Under the pieces are notes generated by a model that saw nothing but the letters and a program-made list of their open reading frames with translations, ran no database searches and was not told where the DNA came from. The position numbers and the translations under genes were made by a program. Shown here one piece after another: positions 25,111-34,548 of a stretch of 64,000 nt of DNA (positions within the stretch are counted from its first letter, which is position 1; every line of letters starts with the position of its first letter). This stretch comes from a bacterium (lineage in GTDB: Bacteria > Hinthialibacterota > Hinthialibacteria > OLB16). The stretch is from the NCBI GenBank assembly GCA_022072055.1, contig JAJVIK010000002.1:107615-171614 (forward strand), written 5' to 3'.

Positions 25111-26922
25111 CTAGGCCGGAGCAAGTTCGACTTGCCGCGCCCCGCGCGGGATTCTGAGCGTGAATTCGGTTCCCTGACCTCGCTCGGAGGCGACTGATAT
25201 CTCTCCGCCGAGCCGCTGAACAATCCGTTGGGTGATCGCCAGGCCCAGGCCGGTGCCGGAGGGCTTGGTGGTATAAAACGGGTCATAGATCCGCGCGAGG
25301 GTTTCCTTGCCCATGCCGCACCCGCTGTCTCGGACACGCAGCTCCCAGCCCTCATCTCCCGCGTCGGATAGGAGAACCCTCACCTTCCCCTGCTTGTCGA
25401 TGCTCTGGACCGCGTTCAGCAGCAGATTCACCAAGGCTTGGGTGAGCAGGCTCTCATCGGTGGAGCAAGGAGCGCTATCCAAGGGGGCCTCAATGGACAA
25501 TTCAATCCCTTCCGGGGCCTGGTAGGCCACCAGGTTGACCGCCTTTTCAACCAGCTCGCAAAGGTCGATTTCGCTGATCTGAAGCTGCTCTTGGGAGGCG
25601 AAGGCCAGGAGTTGGCGGAGGATTCGCTCGCAGCGCTCGGCCTCGGAGGCGAGCACTTCCGCCTCCTCACGGAGGTCGGAGTTCGGATCGATCTTCCGTC
25701 CGAGGTAAGTGGCGCAGGACTTGATGATCCCCAATGGGTTGCCGAGCTCATGGGCGAGACCCGCCGCCAGCCTCCCCACCGCCGCGAGTTTCTCGGCGGA
25801 CAGGAGTTGCGCCTCCAAAGACTGGTACTCGGAGATGTCCCGTAGCAAGACCATCCACCCGAACCGAGTCTCGTCACCGTGCCCGATCGCCGCCGCGCTG
25901 GCCACCAGTGAACGTCGGTCTCCGTGACGCTCCTCCAGGGCAATTTGGATCCCATCGATTCGCCCATTGGGACTGAAACGGACCTCCTCCAGAAGTCGCT
26001 CAAGCGGAGTGGCGATCTGGTCCGGAGTGAGGTTGGCCCAAAAGCGAGTATCGGCGTCCTCGTCCAACCATAGGCTCCTTCTGCGTTCGCCAAACGGCCT
26101 TGGGGGTTCAAGCCAGTAGAGCTGCAGCGAGGTCTGGCTGAAAGGCTTCCGATCAACGGGAGGGCGCACTCCCAACAGCTTCGCCAGGAGCTCCTCGGCC
26201 GAGCGGTTGCAGAAACGGAGCTGCTGGCTGGGGTCGAAGAGCATCACCGCGTCGCTCATGCTCGAAAGCACCGAACGATTCTGCTCGCTTTGATAGCGCA
26301 AGCGGTCATTGATCGTGATGATCCGCGCCTGCTGCGAAGTGAGCACTTGAACCAGGAAGGAGCTCATCAAAATGACGCCCCAGATCAGGGTCACGCGGAG
26401 CACAAGCAACGCCAGGGTCTCGTCCGCCTTGGCTTGCGTGGCGGGAATCGCGCACACCAGGTACACCAGCGTCATCAGGATATCGCACCAGAATTTCTGA
26501 AACGGATTCTGAAACAGGGCCGCCGAGCGCAGTATCGGGAGGAAGAACAGATAATAGAATTCGCTGTCGAGTCCCCCGGTGAAAAGGACCAAGACGGAGA
26601 CAAAGAGAACATCGGCCGCCAGCGAGACCAGACTCCAGACGCGAAACTTCGGAACGCTGACCTTCCTGGCCAGGAACAACCACGAAAACAAGGCGTTGGC
26701 CACCGTGTAACCACACAAGACCGCTTGAACCCCGGGAGCCAGAAGCAGGGCGCGATCCTCGATCAAGATCAGGGAGATCGCGAACAACAGGACAAGCCAC
26801 TTGATGGGGAGGACCGAGCGCTGTTCGACCGAGTACAGCCAGTGGAGGGTTTCGAGGGAATCGGACCGAACGCGCGAGGCTCCGGAGGTCCGGGGCGTCC
26901 GGCTACTGATCGAGAAACTCAT
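25111..26922 (-). CDS. Sensor histidine kinase with polytopic membrane sensor and PAS-like domain
   Basis: The protein has 603 residues. Five to six transmembrane segments lie between residues 40 and 190, followed by a PAS-like region (about 215-370) and an NtrB-like kinase core. The core has the H-box GLAHELGNPLGIIKS with His391, the N-box LVNLLLNAVQS, and RDSGCGMGKE and GTGLGLAITQ for ATP binding. The start is uncertain. ATG 26922 overlaps the upstream lipoprotein gene by 20 bases and has no clear ribosome-binding site; an in-frame ATG at 26943 is an alternative. No response regulator is encoded nearby. It sits between the lipoprotein and the nucleotidyltransferase gene. Confidence 0.92.
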   Translation of the reverse strand: MSFSISSRTPRTSGASRVRSDSLETLHWLYSVEQRSVLPIKWLVLLFAISLILIEDRALLLAPGVQAVLCGYTVANALFSWLFLARKVSVPKFRVWSLVSLAADVLFVSVLVLFTGGLDSEFYYLFFLPILRSAALFQNPFQKFWCDILMTLVYLVCAIPATQAKADETLALLVLRVTLIWGVILMSSFLVQVLTSQQARIITINDRLRYQSEQNRSVLSSMSDAVMLFDPSQQLRFCNRSAEELLAKLLGVRPPVDRKPFSQTSLQLYWLEPPRPFGERRRSLWLDEDADTRFWANLTPDQIATPLERLLEEVRFSPNGRIDGIQIALEERHGDRRSLVASAAAIGHGDETRFGWMVLLRDISEYQSLEAQLLSAEKLAAVGRLAAGLAHELGNPLGIIKSCATYLGRKIDPNSDLREEAEVLASEAERCERILRQLLAFASQEQLQISEIDLCELVEKAVNLVAYQAPEGIELSIEAPLDSAPCSTDESLLTQALVNLLLNAVQSIDKQGKVRVLLSDAGDEGWELRVRDSGCGMGKETLARIYDPFYTTKPSGTGLGLAITQRIVQRLGGEISVASERGQGTEFTLRIPRGARQVELAPA

Positions 26923-28888
26923 CGAACTCGTCGAGGTATTCATCATTCCGGTCCGGGAGCGCATCATACGCGCCAGTGCGGAATTCCACCTTGTAGGGGG
27001 TGTTTTCGTAACGAGCTCCATCCCCCTCCGATTTGAGCGAGCGCGGAATCGAGACTCGGTAGCGCCTGTTTTCCACGAGCTGGATCTGCACTTCCACTCG
27101 TTGACCGTAAGGGCGACGCTGCTGGCGCAGGTTGGGCACCTCCCCGGTGTCGGGATAGATTCGGATCTTGCGCGCGAGGTCCTCGAGATCGACCGACTTG
27201 TTGAAGTCAATCACGATCGGCTGATCGGCGGTCATCAGCACATCCCGTGAACCGCTGGGTGGAATGGTTCCAAGGATCCTCGGCCCCCCGGTGGTGAAGG
27301 TCAGGAGAAAGGGCTCCTCAAGACGGTGTCCCTCCGTTGATTCCAGGCCCTGGCCGATGGTGATCGTGTAGGCGGTCTCGAATTCCACCTTGGGCGACTC
27401 GGTTCGAAGCAGTTCAATCGAGATCAGATCGATCTCCGGAGTTCCCACTCGCATGGCCACGGGCGGGGACACTGAAACGCTGGGGCGCGCGGTGCGGGGG
27501 AGTAGTCGCTCGCTGAAGCGGATCTCCACGCGGACCCGATCCGAGACCTCCACCTTTCTCTCTCCGGGTCGTGGCGTGGTCTCAACCACCTCCAGGTAGA
27601 CCCCTTCGGGCTGGAGAGTGATGACTGGGATCGGAATCGGTCCCACCGCCCCAACCTCAACCTCGGTGCTGAACGGTTCATACCCGTCCCGCGTGACATT
27701 GAGCACATAAGTCCCCGGAGGGGTCTGCTGGAAAACGAAGGAGCCATCCCTGCCGGTCGGAACCACCAGGCTCGCCCCCTCCAGAGCCACCAGGATCCCC
27801 GGTTGCGGTCCCTTGTCCGCAAGCAACACCTGTCCATAGACCTGGACAGGCGCCGGTGGAGCCAGCGCGCTTGGATCAAGCGCAAGCTCCATGCGGGGAG
27901 CGGTGACCAGCTCCCCAGGGGCGACCGGAAGATCCACCAGCTCCTCCGCCAGATATCCCTCCGCCTCCGCCCGCAGCGTGCGCGCCCCGGGCGGGACATC
28001 CGATATCAAGTACGCCCCGGTGGAATCGGTCCGGACCTCACGGGGCGGATCGACAATCCGGACGACAATTCCCGAGTGATCCGTCCGATCCGGGAAGAAG
28101 GCGCTCCCTCGGAGGATGCCGGGCGCCTCCGGATCGATTGTCGCTCTGGGTTTGACCACCCGCAGGGTCGCCTCGCGCTTCGGAGCCTGGATCGGCGCCA
28201 GGGGGGGGCTGGCGGACGGGACCATCCCCGCACCCTGAGGCTCCGGCTCCTCCGGCTCCGCTTGAATGGGGCTCAGCGCCTTCAGGTTCAATTTGGCCAA
28301 GGTGACCTTCGATCCCGCCTCGACCGTGACTGTCACGGTCCGATCCGCCACGAATCCAGGGCAGTCCACACGCAAATCGTATCGGCCGGGGGGAACATCC
28401 TTGAACTCGAACTGCCCGTCCCGATTCACCGTGACGATCTTGTCAGCCCCGACCAACTCCACCTCCACCGTGGCTCCCCCGACCGCTTCCAGCGCCACCT
28501 GGCCCGCCACTCCGCCAATCTTGGGGAGTGGCGCTAGAACAATCTCTCCCAGGTCAATGGAATCACCGCCTTCCAGCACAACTCTCCGTTCACGGTACTC
28601 CGCGTATCCCTCCTTGCGCGCCAAAAGCTCATAGGTTCGCGGAGGCAAGTGATCAAAGACAACGCGCCCCTCCTGGCTGGAGTAGCCTCGATAGGAGGTT
28701 CCCGGAAGGATGACCTCGACCCCCTCGTGGTTTTCGGAGCCTTCCAGACGGAAGGTTGCCGTTAGGGTGGCCTCCTGAGGCGGAAGCGGGGCGTTGAGGC
28801 ACCCCTGGAGCACAACGGCGAGGATTGCCTGCGCGGCAAGGAGTGGAGTAAGGCGGGCTCTCATCCGGAGTCGATTGTCCTTCGGCAT
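26903..28888 (-). CDS. Lipoprotein with carboxypeptidase-regulatory-like and Ig-like repeats
   Basis: The protein has 661 residues. The lipobox LQGC follows a hydrophobic signal (LAAQAILAVV), so it is probably anchored in a membrane and faces the periplasm. The mature part has several Ig-fold repeats of the carboxypeptidase regulatory type, recognised by YELLARKEGYAEY, DVPPGRYDLRVDCPGF, DVPPGARTLRAEAEGY and QTPPGTYVLNVTRDGY. Two Big_5-like Ig domains follow (PRPGERKVEVSDRVRVEIRF; TIPPSGSRDVLMTADQPI). These are presentation or binding folds rather than enzymes. It is the fourth gene of the operon and overlaps the kinase by 20 bases. Confidence 0.85.
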   Translation of the reverse strand: MPKDNRLRMRARLTPLLAAQAILAVVLQGCLNAPLPPQEATLTATFRLEGSENHEGVEVILPGTSYRGYSSQEGRVVFDHLPPRTYELLARKEGYAEYRERRVVLEGGDSIDLGEIVLAPLPKIGGVAGQVALEAVGGATVEVELVGADKIVTVNRDGQFEFKDVPPGRYDLRVDCPGFVADRTVTVTVEAGSKVTLAKLNLKALSPIQAEPEEPEPQGAGMVPSASPPLAPIQAPKREATLRVVKPRATIDPEAPGILRGSAFFPDRTDHSGIVVRIVDPPREVRTDSTGAYLISDVPPGARTLRAEAEGYLAEELVDLPVAPGELVTAPRMELALDPSALAPPAPVQVYGQVLLADKGPQPGILVALEGASLVVPTGRDGSFVFQQTPPGTYVLNVTRDGYEPFSTEVEVGAVGPIPIPVITLQPEGVYLEVVETTPRPGERKVEVSDRVRVEIRFSERLLPRTARPSVSVSPPVAMRVGTPEIDLISIELLRTESPKVEFETAYTITIGQGLESTEGHRLEEPFLLTFTTGGPRILGTIPPSGSRDVLMTADQPIVIDFNKSVDLEDLARKIRIYPDTGEVPNLRQQRRPYGQRVEVQIQLVENRRYRVSIPRSLKSEGDGARYENTPYKVEFRTGAYDALPDRNDEYLDEFDEFLDQ

Positions 28889-28926
28889 CGTGGAGATTAT
28901 TCCGCCTCCGAGACTCCCTTGGAACC

Positions 28927-29565
28927 CTACACCTGCCGGCTCTTGAGACGGCGAATGGCCTCGTTCAAGGAGGACCTCTGGAGGCGGTCCAGCGCCTCAA
29001 AAGAGACTCCAAACACACGACCTGAATCCCCCACCTGACGGACCACCTTGGAGCGCGCGAGGACCTTCTGTCCCGTGAGAGTTCCCCCCACTTGCACCAG
29101 CGGGGACAGGTCGAGCAGGATATCTTCCCCGATTAGGAGCTGCTTCTCGGTGGTGACCAGCGCTCCCATCGTGTTGATGTTCACCACATGAAGCGGGTCG
29201 ATCTCAAAATCCCTCGCGTCGGGACTCTTCTTCCAGCGAACATGGACATCGACCTCGTAGCGGGCCTCCCGGCGGCGCTGAATGCGGCGAATGCTTTCAA
29301 GAGTCGGAAACTTGAGGAGCCATAGAGCCTGGGGCTGGCTCTTTACCTCCTCGACCAGGGTTTCGATGAACAGGAGCCCGGTCGAGGAGACCTCAATCAA
29401 TGTGACCTTCGTGCCGGAGGCCACTCCGACTTTCTTCCCGTTCACCGTGGGCGCCGCGAGCTCAATGGCCCTCGGGTCACAGCTCCGGACCACCGTATGG
29501 AAGATCGGTTTTGGATCGCCGATATCGACCTCCACTTTGACCCTGCTCCCCGGTTTGACCAGCAT
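28927..29565 (-). CDS. PilZ-domain (cyclic di-GMP-binding-like) protein with YcgR-like N-terminal domain
   Basis: The protein has 212 residues starting at ATG 29565 (an upstream in-frame ATG at 29652 would add 29 residues). The N-terminal ~90 residues form a beta-rich YcgR-type domain, and the PilZ domain follows. RRREARY at 97-103 supplies the RxxxR motif. NINTMG at 129-134 stands in for the usual [D/N]xSxxG; Asn replaces the Ser, so c-di-GMP binding is likely but not certain. Such proteins couple c-di-GMP to motility, adhesion or envelope functions. The gap to the preceding VWA gene is 126 bases and holds a candidate promoter (-10 TATACT at 29654-29659). Confidence 0.85.
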   Translation of the reverse strand: MLVKPGSRVKVEVDIGDPKPIFHTVVRSCDPRAIELAAPTVNGKKVGVASGTKVTLIEVSSTGLLFIETLVEEVKSQPQALWLLKFPTLESIRRIQRRREARYEVDVHVRWKKSPDARDFEIDPLHVVNINTMGALVTTEKQLLIGEDILLDLSPLVQVGGTLTGQKVLARSKVVRQVGDSGRVFGVSFEALDRLQRSSLNEAIRRLKSRQV

Positions 29566-29653
29566 TGCGCTCTTACGCTCCAAACAGGCTCCGCGGTTGC
29601 CGCGATGTTCGCGGCGGTACCCTACCCCAGGGGAGATTCGCCCGCCACCCAAA

Positions 29654-29659
29654 AGTATA
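29654..29659 (-). promoter_or_regulatory. Candidate -10 element ahead of the PilZ gene
   Basis: TATACT on the minus strand lies about 90 bases upstream of the PilZ start, in the only sizeable gap in this operon. There is no convincing -35 hexamer. An internal promoter would let PilZ and the downstream lipoprotein and kinase be made without the VWA protein. Confidence 0.3.
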
Positions 29660-29691
29660 GCGCGAGAGGGGAGCGGGCCACCATTCCAGTT

Positions 29692-31944
29692 TCAGGGAAG
29701 GTCGTGGGTTCGCCGCAGGAACCATTCGATTCCGAACAGAAGGACCAGGATCAGCAGGAACCAGGGGGCGGACATGAGAGGTTCGGTCAGCACTCTATAG
29801 GTAACGCGAGGCTCGAATATCGGCTCAAGTTGTTTCAGGCCGTCCAAATCGGCGATTCGGTCCGCGTCCACCCAGGCCCCCTTTGTGTTCGCGGCCAGAG
29901 TTTTCAAAAGATCCTCGTTGGCCCCGGAAATGGCCGTTTCGATGGAGAACGGTTCAACCGAGATTTCGGCCTCGTCGGTCGCCCCGGGTATGGAAGGATC
30001 CTGAACCGAGAAAAGATACTGCCCTGCATCCGATGGGGTGTACTCGGCCGTGAAGAAGCCGCCCGGCTGAGAATGCACGAAGAGCGGGGTTGTGATCCGG
30101 TTTGGGTCGGTGACCGTGAGGTGGATCGAAGCGGTGGCGGAATCCGTCGCGCCCGCGTATTGAACCCCGATGTCCACGGATTTCCCGAGAGGGACACGGC
30201 TCTGCGAGAGGATCAGAACCGGCTTCCCCTTTTCTTCCTCCTCCCCCGCCACGAGCCATCGAATCAAGTTGTCGGCCAGAGCGTTAAAGGCCTCATACAA
30301 GCGGCGGCTCTCCTCGCCGGGCTGGAACTGCCATCGCCACAGGTCGGAGCCTCCTACGAACGCGCTCCGGTTCAGCCCCGCGGTCCTCGCCACCAGACAC
30401 GGCTCCCCCCCCAGGAACCGGATCAGGACCTCCGAGTCCGGCGCCGGTTGAATCCCTCCAAAGCTCTGCAGGGTGACCGGGAGGCTCTTGGCCGCGGCGA
30501 TCAGAGTTTGGGATTTCGTGGCGCGATGCTTGGCGGCGGCCTCGGTCAGGCTGACTTCCCGAGCCGCCGGGGAAAGGAACGCGTTCGAGAAATCGGCGGC
30601 AAAGACCGAGGATAGCCCCATCGCCTCCAGCACCGAAGGCTGAGGCGGCTCTTCCTCTCCCGCGACGAGCAGAACCGCGGCCCCCTTTTCGACCCGTTCC
30701 TTGATCATCCCGGCCGGGAGGAGCTGGTACTGAGCCGGAGAAAGGCCGGAGAAGATATAGAGGTCCGCCTCGGAGGCCACCCCTTCAAGGGAAAGCAAGT
30801 GGGTTTGCTCCAGCTTCCGGTCCTCTTCTCCCAACCCGGCCGCCAGGAACACCCAGGATCCCCCCCGCGTCGAAATCGCGGCTTGGAGCGAGTACCGCGG
30901 AACATAGGCGATTCGACGGGTGAGCGACCCGGCCCGCCATCCCGCCACGCCCGCGAAAAGCGCCACCTTCCACCTTCCCGGCTCCACCTCCACCTCATGC
31001 ACCACGCTGGCCGATTCGACCCCGGGAGCGCTAGCCTCCAGCTGGATCCGGTAACGTCCACCCCTTGGAAATTGAGTCCCGAAACTCGCCAAGTTGGTGG
31101 ACCCCAGCAAAGTGAACGGCTTGGAAGCCTCGCCGTTTTCCATCGGCTCCCAAACATCCCCCTCGGAGTTGTACTCGATCTTCATCTTGGTTTCGCCTTC
31201 CTGGTTCTCAGCTCCGGAGGCCGCGACCTGGAAACGAATCTCCACCGGCTCGCGCGCGAAGGTCGGGCTGGGGAGGGTGACTTGGTGGATGGCCAAACTC
31301 TTGCGCAGCTCTCCAAAGGAGGGGGTGCTCACGGCGATTAGCGGAATCGGAGTGTCTTCCTCGGTCCTGAAGATATCCGAGGTGGGCTCCGGGCCCCAAT
31401 TGTGATTCCCATCGGTGAGCATCAGGATTGCCGCGGGCGGGTTGGCCCCCTGTTGCGAAATCGCCTCCATGACCGGTCCCCGGAGATCCGAGGCGGCCCC
31501 GACCACATTGGTCATTTCACGCAGCCGCTCGACATCGGTGGACACCAGCTGCGAGGAGAAACTGTAGAAGCGGAACTGGAAACGGTCCTGCCACAGTGGG
31601 TAGAGCCTTCGCAGGAAGGCATCGCGCAATTTAACAAACGCGGTGGGCTGATCGGGCCCCTCCGCGCTGTTCATGCTTTCCGAAACATCAAAAAGCACCA
31701 CCATCCTCGGGGGGCGCTCTTGCTTGGCCTCGCGCGTCCATTGCGGTCCGGCGAGTAAGATGGTGAAGACCAAGAAGATCGCCACCTTAACCCCGAACAG
31801 GGCCTTCATGATCAGCGCCTTGACCCCGTAGACCTCGCGTCGAAGGTACTGGAACCAGGCGATTCCGGCGCCAAATCCCAGCACCGCCAACAGCACCCAA
31901 GGCGGGGCCACCGGCTCGAAGGTCCATTGTCCGAGGAGTCCCAC
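29692..31944 (-). CDS. VWA-domain membrane protein with N- and C-terminal transmembrane segments
   Basis: The protein has 750 residues. Transmembrane segments lie at about 15-33 and 45-66, then a VWA domain with MIDAS DVSES (Asp86, Ser88, Ser90) and the later LTDGNHNWG. A long beta-rich extracytoplasmic part follows, and a last transmembrane segment (APWFLLILVLLFGIEWF) ends the protein. GTG 31944 is preferred because GGAAGG lies seven bases upstream; the longer frame from ATG 31989 would overlap the DA1-like gene by 44 bases. VWA proteins of this layout (BatA-like) act in periplasmic complexes. It directly follows the DA1-like gene. Confidence 0.85.
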   Translation of the reverse strand: MGLLGQWTFEPVAPPWVLLAVLGFGAGIAWFQYLRREVYGVKALIMKALFGVKVAIFLVFTILLAGPQWTREAKQERPPRMVVLFDVSESMNSAEGPDQPTAFVKLRDAFLRRLYPLWQDRFQFRFYSFSSQLVSTDVERLREMTNVVGAASDLRGPVMEAISQQGANPPAAILMLTDGNHNWGPEPTSDIFRTEEDTPIPLIAVSTPSFGELRKSLAIHQVTLPSPTFAREPVEIRFQVAASGAENQEGETKMKIEYNSEGDVWEPMENGEASKPFTLLGSTNLASFGTQFPRGGRYRIQLEASAPGVESASVVHEVEVEPGRWKVALFAGVAGWRAGSLTRRIAYVPRYSLQAAISTRGGSWVFLAAGLGEEDRKLEQTHLLSLEGVASEADLYIFSGLSPAQYQLLPAGMIKERVEKGAAVLLVAGEEEPPQPSVLEAMGLSSVFAADFSNAFLSPAAREVSLTEAAAKHRATKSQTLIAAAKSLPVTLQSFGGIQPAPDSEVLIRFLGGEPCLVARTAGLNRSAFVGGSDLWRWQFQPGEESRRLYEAFNALADNLIRWLVAGEEEEKGKPVLILSQSRVPLGKSVDIGVQYAGATDSATASIHLTVTDPNRITTPLFVHSQPGGFFTAEYTPSDAGQYLFSVQDPSIPGATDEAEISVEPFSIETAISGANEDLLKTLAANTKGAWVDADRIADLDGLKQLEPIFEPRVTYRVLTEPLMSAPWFLLILVLLFGIEWFLRRTHDLP

Positions 31945-31945
31945 G

Positions 31946-32707
31946 CTAACGTCCTTCCCGAACCGCGCTGAAGACTCCCTCGCGGCCATGCTTGGATTCC
32001 AGTTCTCGAATCATCCGATACCCCTTGCCGTACAAATCCTGGCGATGCTCAAGGATTGCGAGCGCTTCCTCACAATTGAATCCATCAAGCGCTTTGGCCG
32101 CCACCCACTGCGCGAAACCCTCTTTCCAGAGGAGAGTCGATTTCGGGGGGCAGTTCTCAGCCTGCCAGGCGTGGGCGAGCTCATGAGCGAGAGTCTCAAT
32201 CAGTAAGTCGCGCGGAAGCGCTTCCAGCAAAACGATGGTCCCCGTCTCCCCCTCGCGCAGGAAAGCCCCCAGCTCTCGGAAACCGGATTTGCCCTCGATC
32301 CCCACCGCTTCAGGCAGGTCACTTGTCAAACGAAGGGAGATTGTCCAGGACCACGCAAGGTTCAAATCCCCCTCGAGCCAATCGCGAACTTGATGGTAGA
32401 GCTGCCGGGCCTCCTCGGGGGATGTGACCGCCTTGGCGCGACATCTCGCACAGACCTTCTCCGGAGCCTGCGCTCCAGACATTGGGCGACCACAAAACAA
32501 ACATTTCGGCGCGGCCTGATGGCACGTTTCGCAGTAGAACTCGGAAAGGCCGGGGATCTTGTAGTAATGCTTCTTGATAATCTGCTTGCAGAGCTCACAC
32601 CGTAACGGATTCGCCTGCGAGGCTTCGGCTTCTTGGGCCACGCTGGGGCCAGATGCCGCCGCCAAGACCAAGCCGAACAACGTTAGAGGAATCCTTGCAA
32701 TCTGCAT
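31946..32707 (-). CDS. DA1-like LIM/peptidase protein (secreted)
   Basis: The protein has 253 residues. A signal peptide (MQIARIPLTLFGLVLAAASG) precedes four CxxC pairs at C37/C40, C59/C62, C69/C72 and C86/C89, which are LIM- or zinc-ribbon-like. A metallopeptidase region follows with HELAH at 175-179 and a further Glu at 196 (WKEGFAQW), as in gluzincins. This layout matches the DA1 family (LIM plus DA1-like peptidase, PF12315). The start at ATG 32707 gives the signal peptide; a longer frame from 32836 adds an unlikely basic leader. It is the first gene of the six-gene operon and abuts the VWA gene. A periplasmic protease role is inferred. Confidence 0.8.
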   Translation of the reverse strand: MQIARIPLTLFGLVLAAASGPSVAQEAEASQANPLRCELCKQIIKKHYYKIPGLSEFYCETCHQAAPKCLFCGRPMSGAQAPEKVCARCRAKAVTSPEEARQLYHQVRDWLEGDLNLAWSWTISLRLTSDLPEAVGIEGKSGFRELGAFLREGETGTIVLLEALPRDLLIETLAHELAHAWQAENCPPKSTLLWKEGFAQWVAAKALDGFNCEEALAILEHRQDLYGKGYRMIRELESKHGREGVFSAVREGR

Positions 32708-32890
32708 GGCTCTTCCAAGGTAGGGAAGACCGGCCCCGGAGTCAATTCGATTGGATTTCCGCTTGCCTCCGGACCGGCGGACCCTATGATGGACTCGCTG
32801 GCGCAAGCTGCGAGGCTGTCTCGGCCTTTTTCCCAACCGAGAAAAGCATCAGGATTCAAGACCTTGAGAAAGTGTGGAGGATGCGTTGGG

Positions 32891-34525
32891 ATGACTGCGA
32901 TTATTCTTGGAGGATTGCGCCGGGGAATCTGGTCGGCAATCTTTCTCTTTCACTGCGCCTCTCCGGGGGCGGATCTCACCGCTCCGCTTGCGCCGCGCGG
33001 GGAACCCTACCAGCTGAACGGATCCCGGATCGTCTTCACCAATTGGACCTTTGTCCGCGCGGGAGGAGTGGGTTGGCTCGATAGGGAAGGGAAACCGGCC
33101 TGGGCGACAACCGACTACAAGCTCGACAGGGAGGAGGGAACTTGGAATCCGGAACCCTACAACCCCTGGGGGATTCGAATCCGCGCGCATGCCCCTTCTG
33201 AGCTCCGCAAGATGGAGATTGAACCGGAGTTCCCTTGGGAAAGCCGCCAACTGGCCATCGACTCCATTGTTGAGGATGGAGGAATCTACAAGGCGTGGGG
33301 GAGCTGTGGCGCCCCCTGTTATCTGGAATCGAAAGATGGACTTTCCTGGGAGCGACCCAAGCTCGGGCTCGTGGAGCACGCCGGGTCGAAGGAAAACAAC
33401 CTCATTCCGAGCGGACCGCATGGCCAGGTCTTCATCGACCCGACCTCGGATTCGGAGCGCTACAAGTGTGTTTATGAGGGCAGCATCAGCGCGGAGGAGT
33501 TTGAGAAATACCGCGCTCGTCGCCCCGACGCTTGGAGCTCCGTGGCCCAGCGGATCATCAACGACGAAACCAGATACTGGTGCCTGAAGGGAAGCGTTTC
33601 CCCCGATGGCTTTCATTGGGATGAACTCCCCGATCCGCTTGTGGTGGAACACTGCGACACCCTGAATGTCGGTTGGTATGACCCTCGCCGGGCCTGCTAC
33701 ACCGCGTATGTCCGAACCTGGAATCCGCTCCCGCGCGCGCCCAGCATACGCTCCTCTCGCTGGGATTCGTGGCTGGGTCACGCCCGCCGATCCATCGGGA
33801 TAACACGGAGCCGGGATTTCCGCAATTTCCCGCTTCCCCGGACTCTCCTGGAAACCGGGCCGGAGCTCCCGCCAACCATTGGACTCTACACCAACTGCTT
33901 CACTTGGATTCCAAAGGCTCCCGAATGCCTCCTCATGTTCCCAGCCTTGTATGACCTGAATGACGACACCACTTCCATCCGTCTCGCTTCCAGCAGCGAT
34001 GGGGAGGTCTGGAATTGGATCGGGGATGAACCGCTTATGCGAACTGCCCCTTTCGGTCAATGGGATGGGGGCTGCATCTTCGCCAGTCCGCCCCTGCTCG
34101 AATTGGGTGATGGGAGTTTCGCTCTGCGCTACTTCGGGTCCGATGTTCCCCACAAGTATCCACGCGGGCTGATGAAGACCGGCTGGGGCTATGCGATCTG
34201 GCCCAAGGGACGGCTGATCGGACTGGAAGCTGAAGAACGTGGGGAGTTCGCCACGGTCGCGGTGATTCCCAAGGGGAATCGTCTCCACTTGAACGTCAAC
34301 ACAAAACGCGCTGGGAAGGTTCTGGTAGCCGCTCAAACCGGACGACACCGGGGTCCGATTCTAGAAGGGCGCTCCTTCGAGGACTGTGTTCCTATCGTGG
34401 GCGATCATGTCCGAGTTCCGGTAAGATGGAAGGACCACGAGGACCTCGGCCTTGCTCCCGGCGAGCCGGTGATTCTGTTGTTCAAGATGGAGCGGGCCGA
34501 ACTCTTCGCGTTGGAATTTGAGTGA
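32891..34525 (+). CDS. Secreted five-bladed beta-propeller protein (GH43/GH32-like)
   Basis: The protein has 544 residues from ATG 32891. A signal-like hydrophobic region (RRGIWSAIFLFHCASPG) precedes a long all-beta protein with blade motifs (YKAWGSCGAPCYLESKDGLSWERP, GSVSPDGFHWDELPDP and SSSDGEVWNWIGDEP, each quoted in part or whole). This is the propeller type of sialidase, arabinanase and invertase-like proteins common in polysaccharide-rich bacteria. No catalytic acid can be fixed. A second start at 32786 would add 35 residues, but ATG 32891 has a GGAGG upstream and makes a better signal peptide. It is divergent from the DA1-like gene and runs into uvrB. Confidence 0.7.
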   Translation: MTAIILGGLRRGIWSAIFLFHCASPGADLTAPLAPRGEPYQLNGSRIVFTNWTFVRAGGVGWLDREGKPAWATTDYKLDREEGTWNPEPYNPWGIRIRAHAPSELRKMEIEPEFPWESRQLAIDSIVEDGGIYKAWGSCGAPCYLESKDGLSWERPKLGLVEHAGSKENNLIPSGPHGQVFIDPTSDSERYKCVYEGSISAEEFEKYRARRPDAWSSVAQRIINDETRYWCLKGSVSPDGFHWDELPDPLVVEHCDTLNVGWYDPRRACYTAYVRTWNPLPRAPSIRSSRWDSWLGHARRSIGITRSRDFRNFPLPRTLLETGPELPPTIGLYTNCFTWIPKAPECLLMFPALYDLNDDTTSIRLASSSDGEVWNWIGDEPLMRTAPFGQWDGGCIFASPPLLELGDGSFALRYFGSDVPHKYPRGLMKTGWGYAIWPKGRLIGLEAEERGEFATVAVIPKGNRLHLNVNTKRAGKVLVAAQTGRHRGPILEGRSFEDCVPIVGDHVRVPVRWKDHEDLGLAPGEPVILLFKMERAELFALEFE

Positions 34526-34548
34526 ATCCGGATACGAATAGGGATCCC

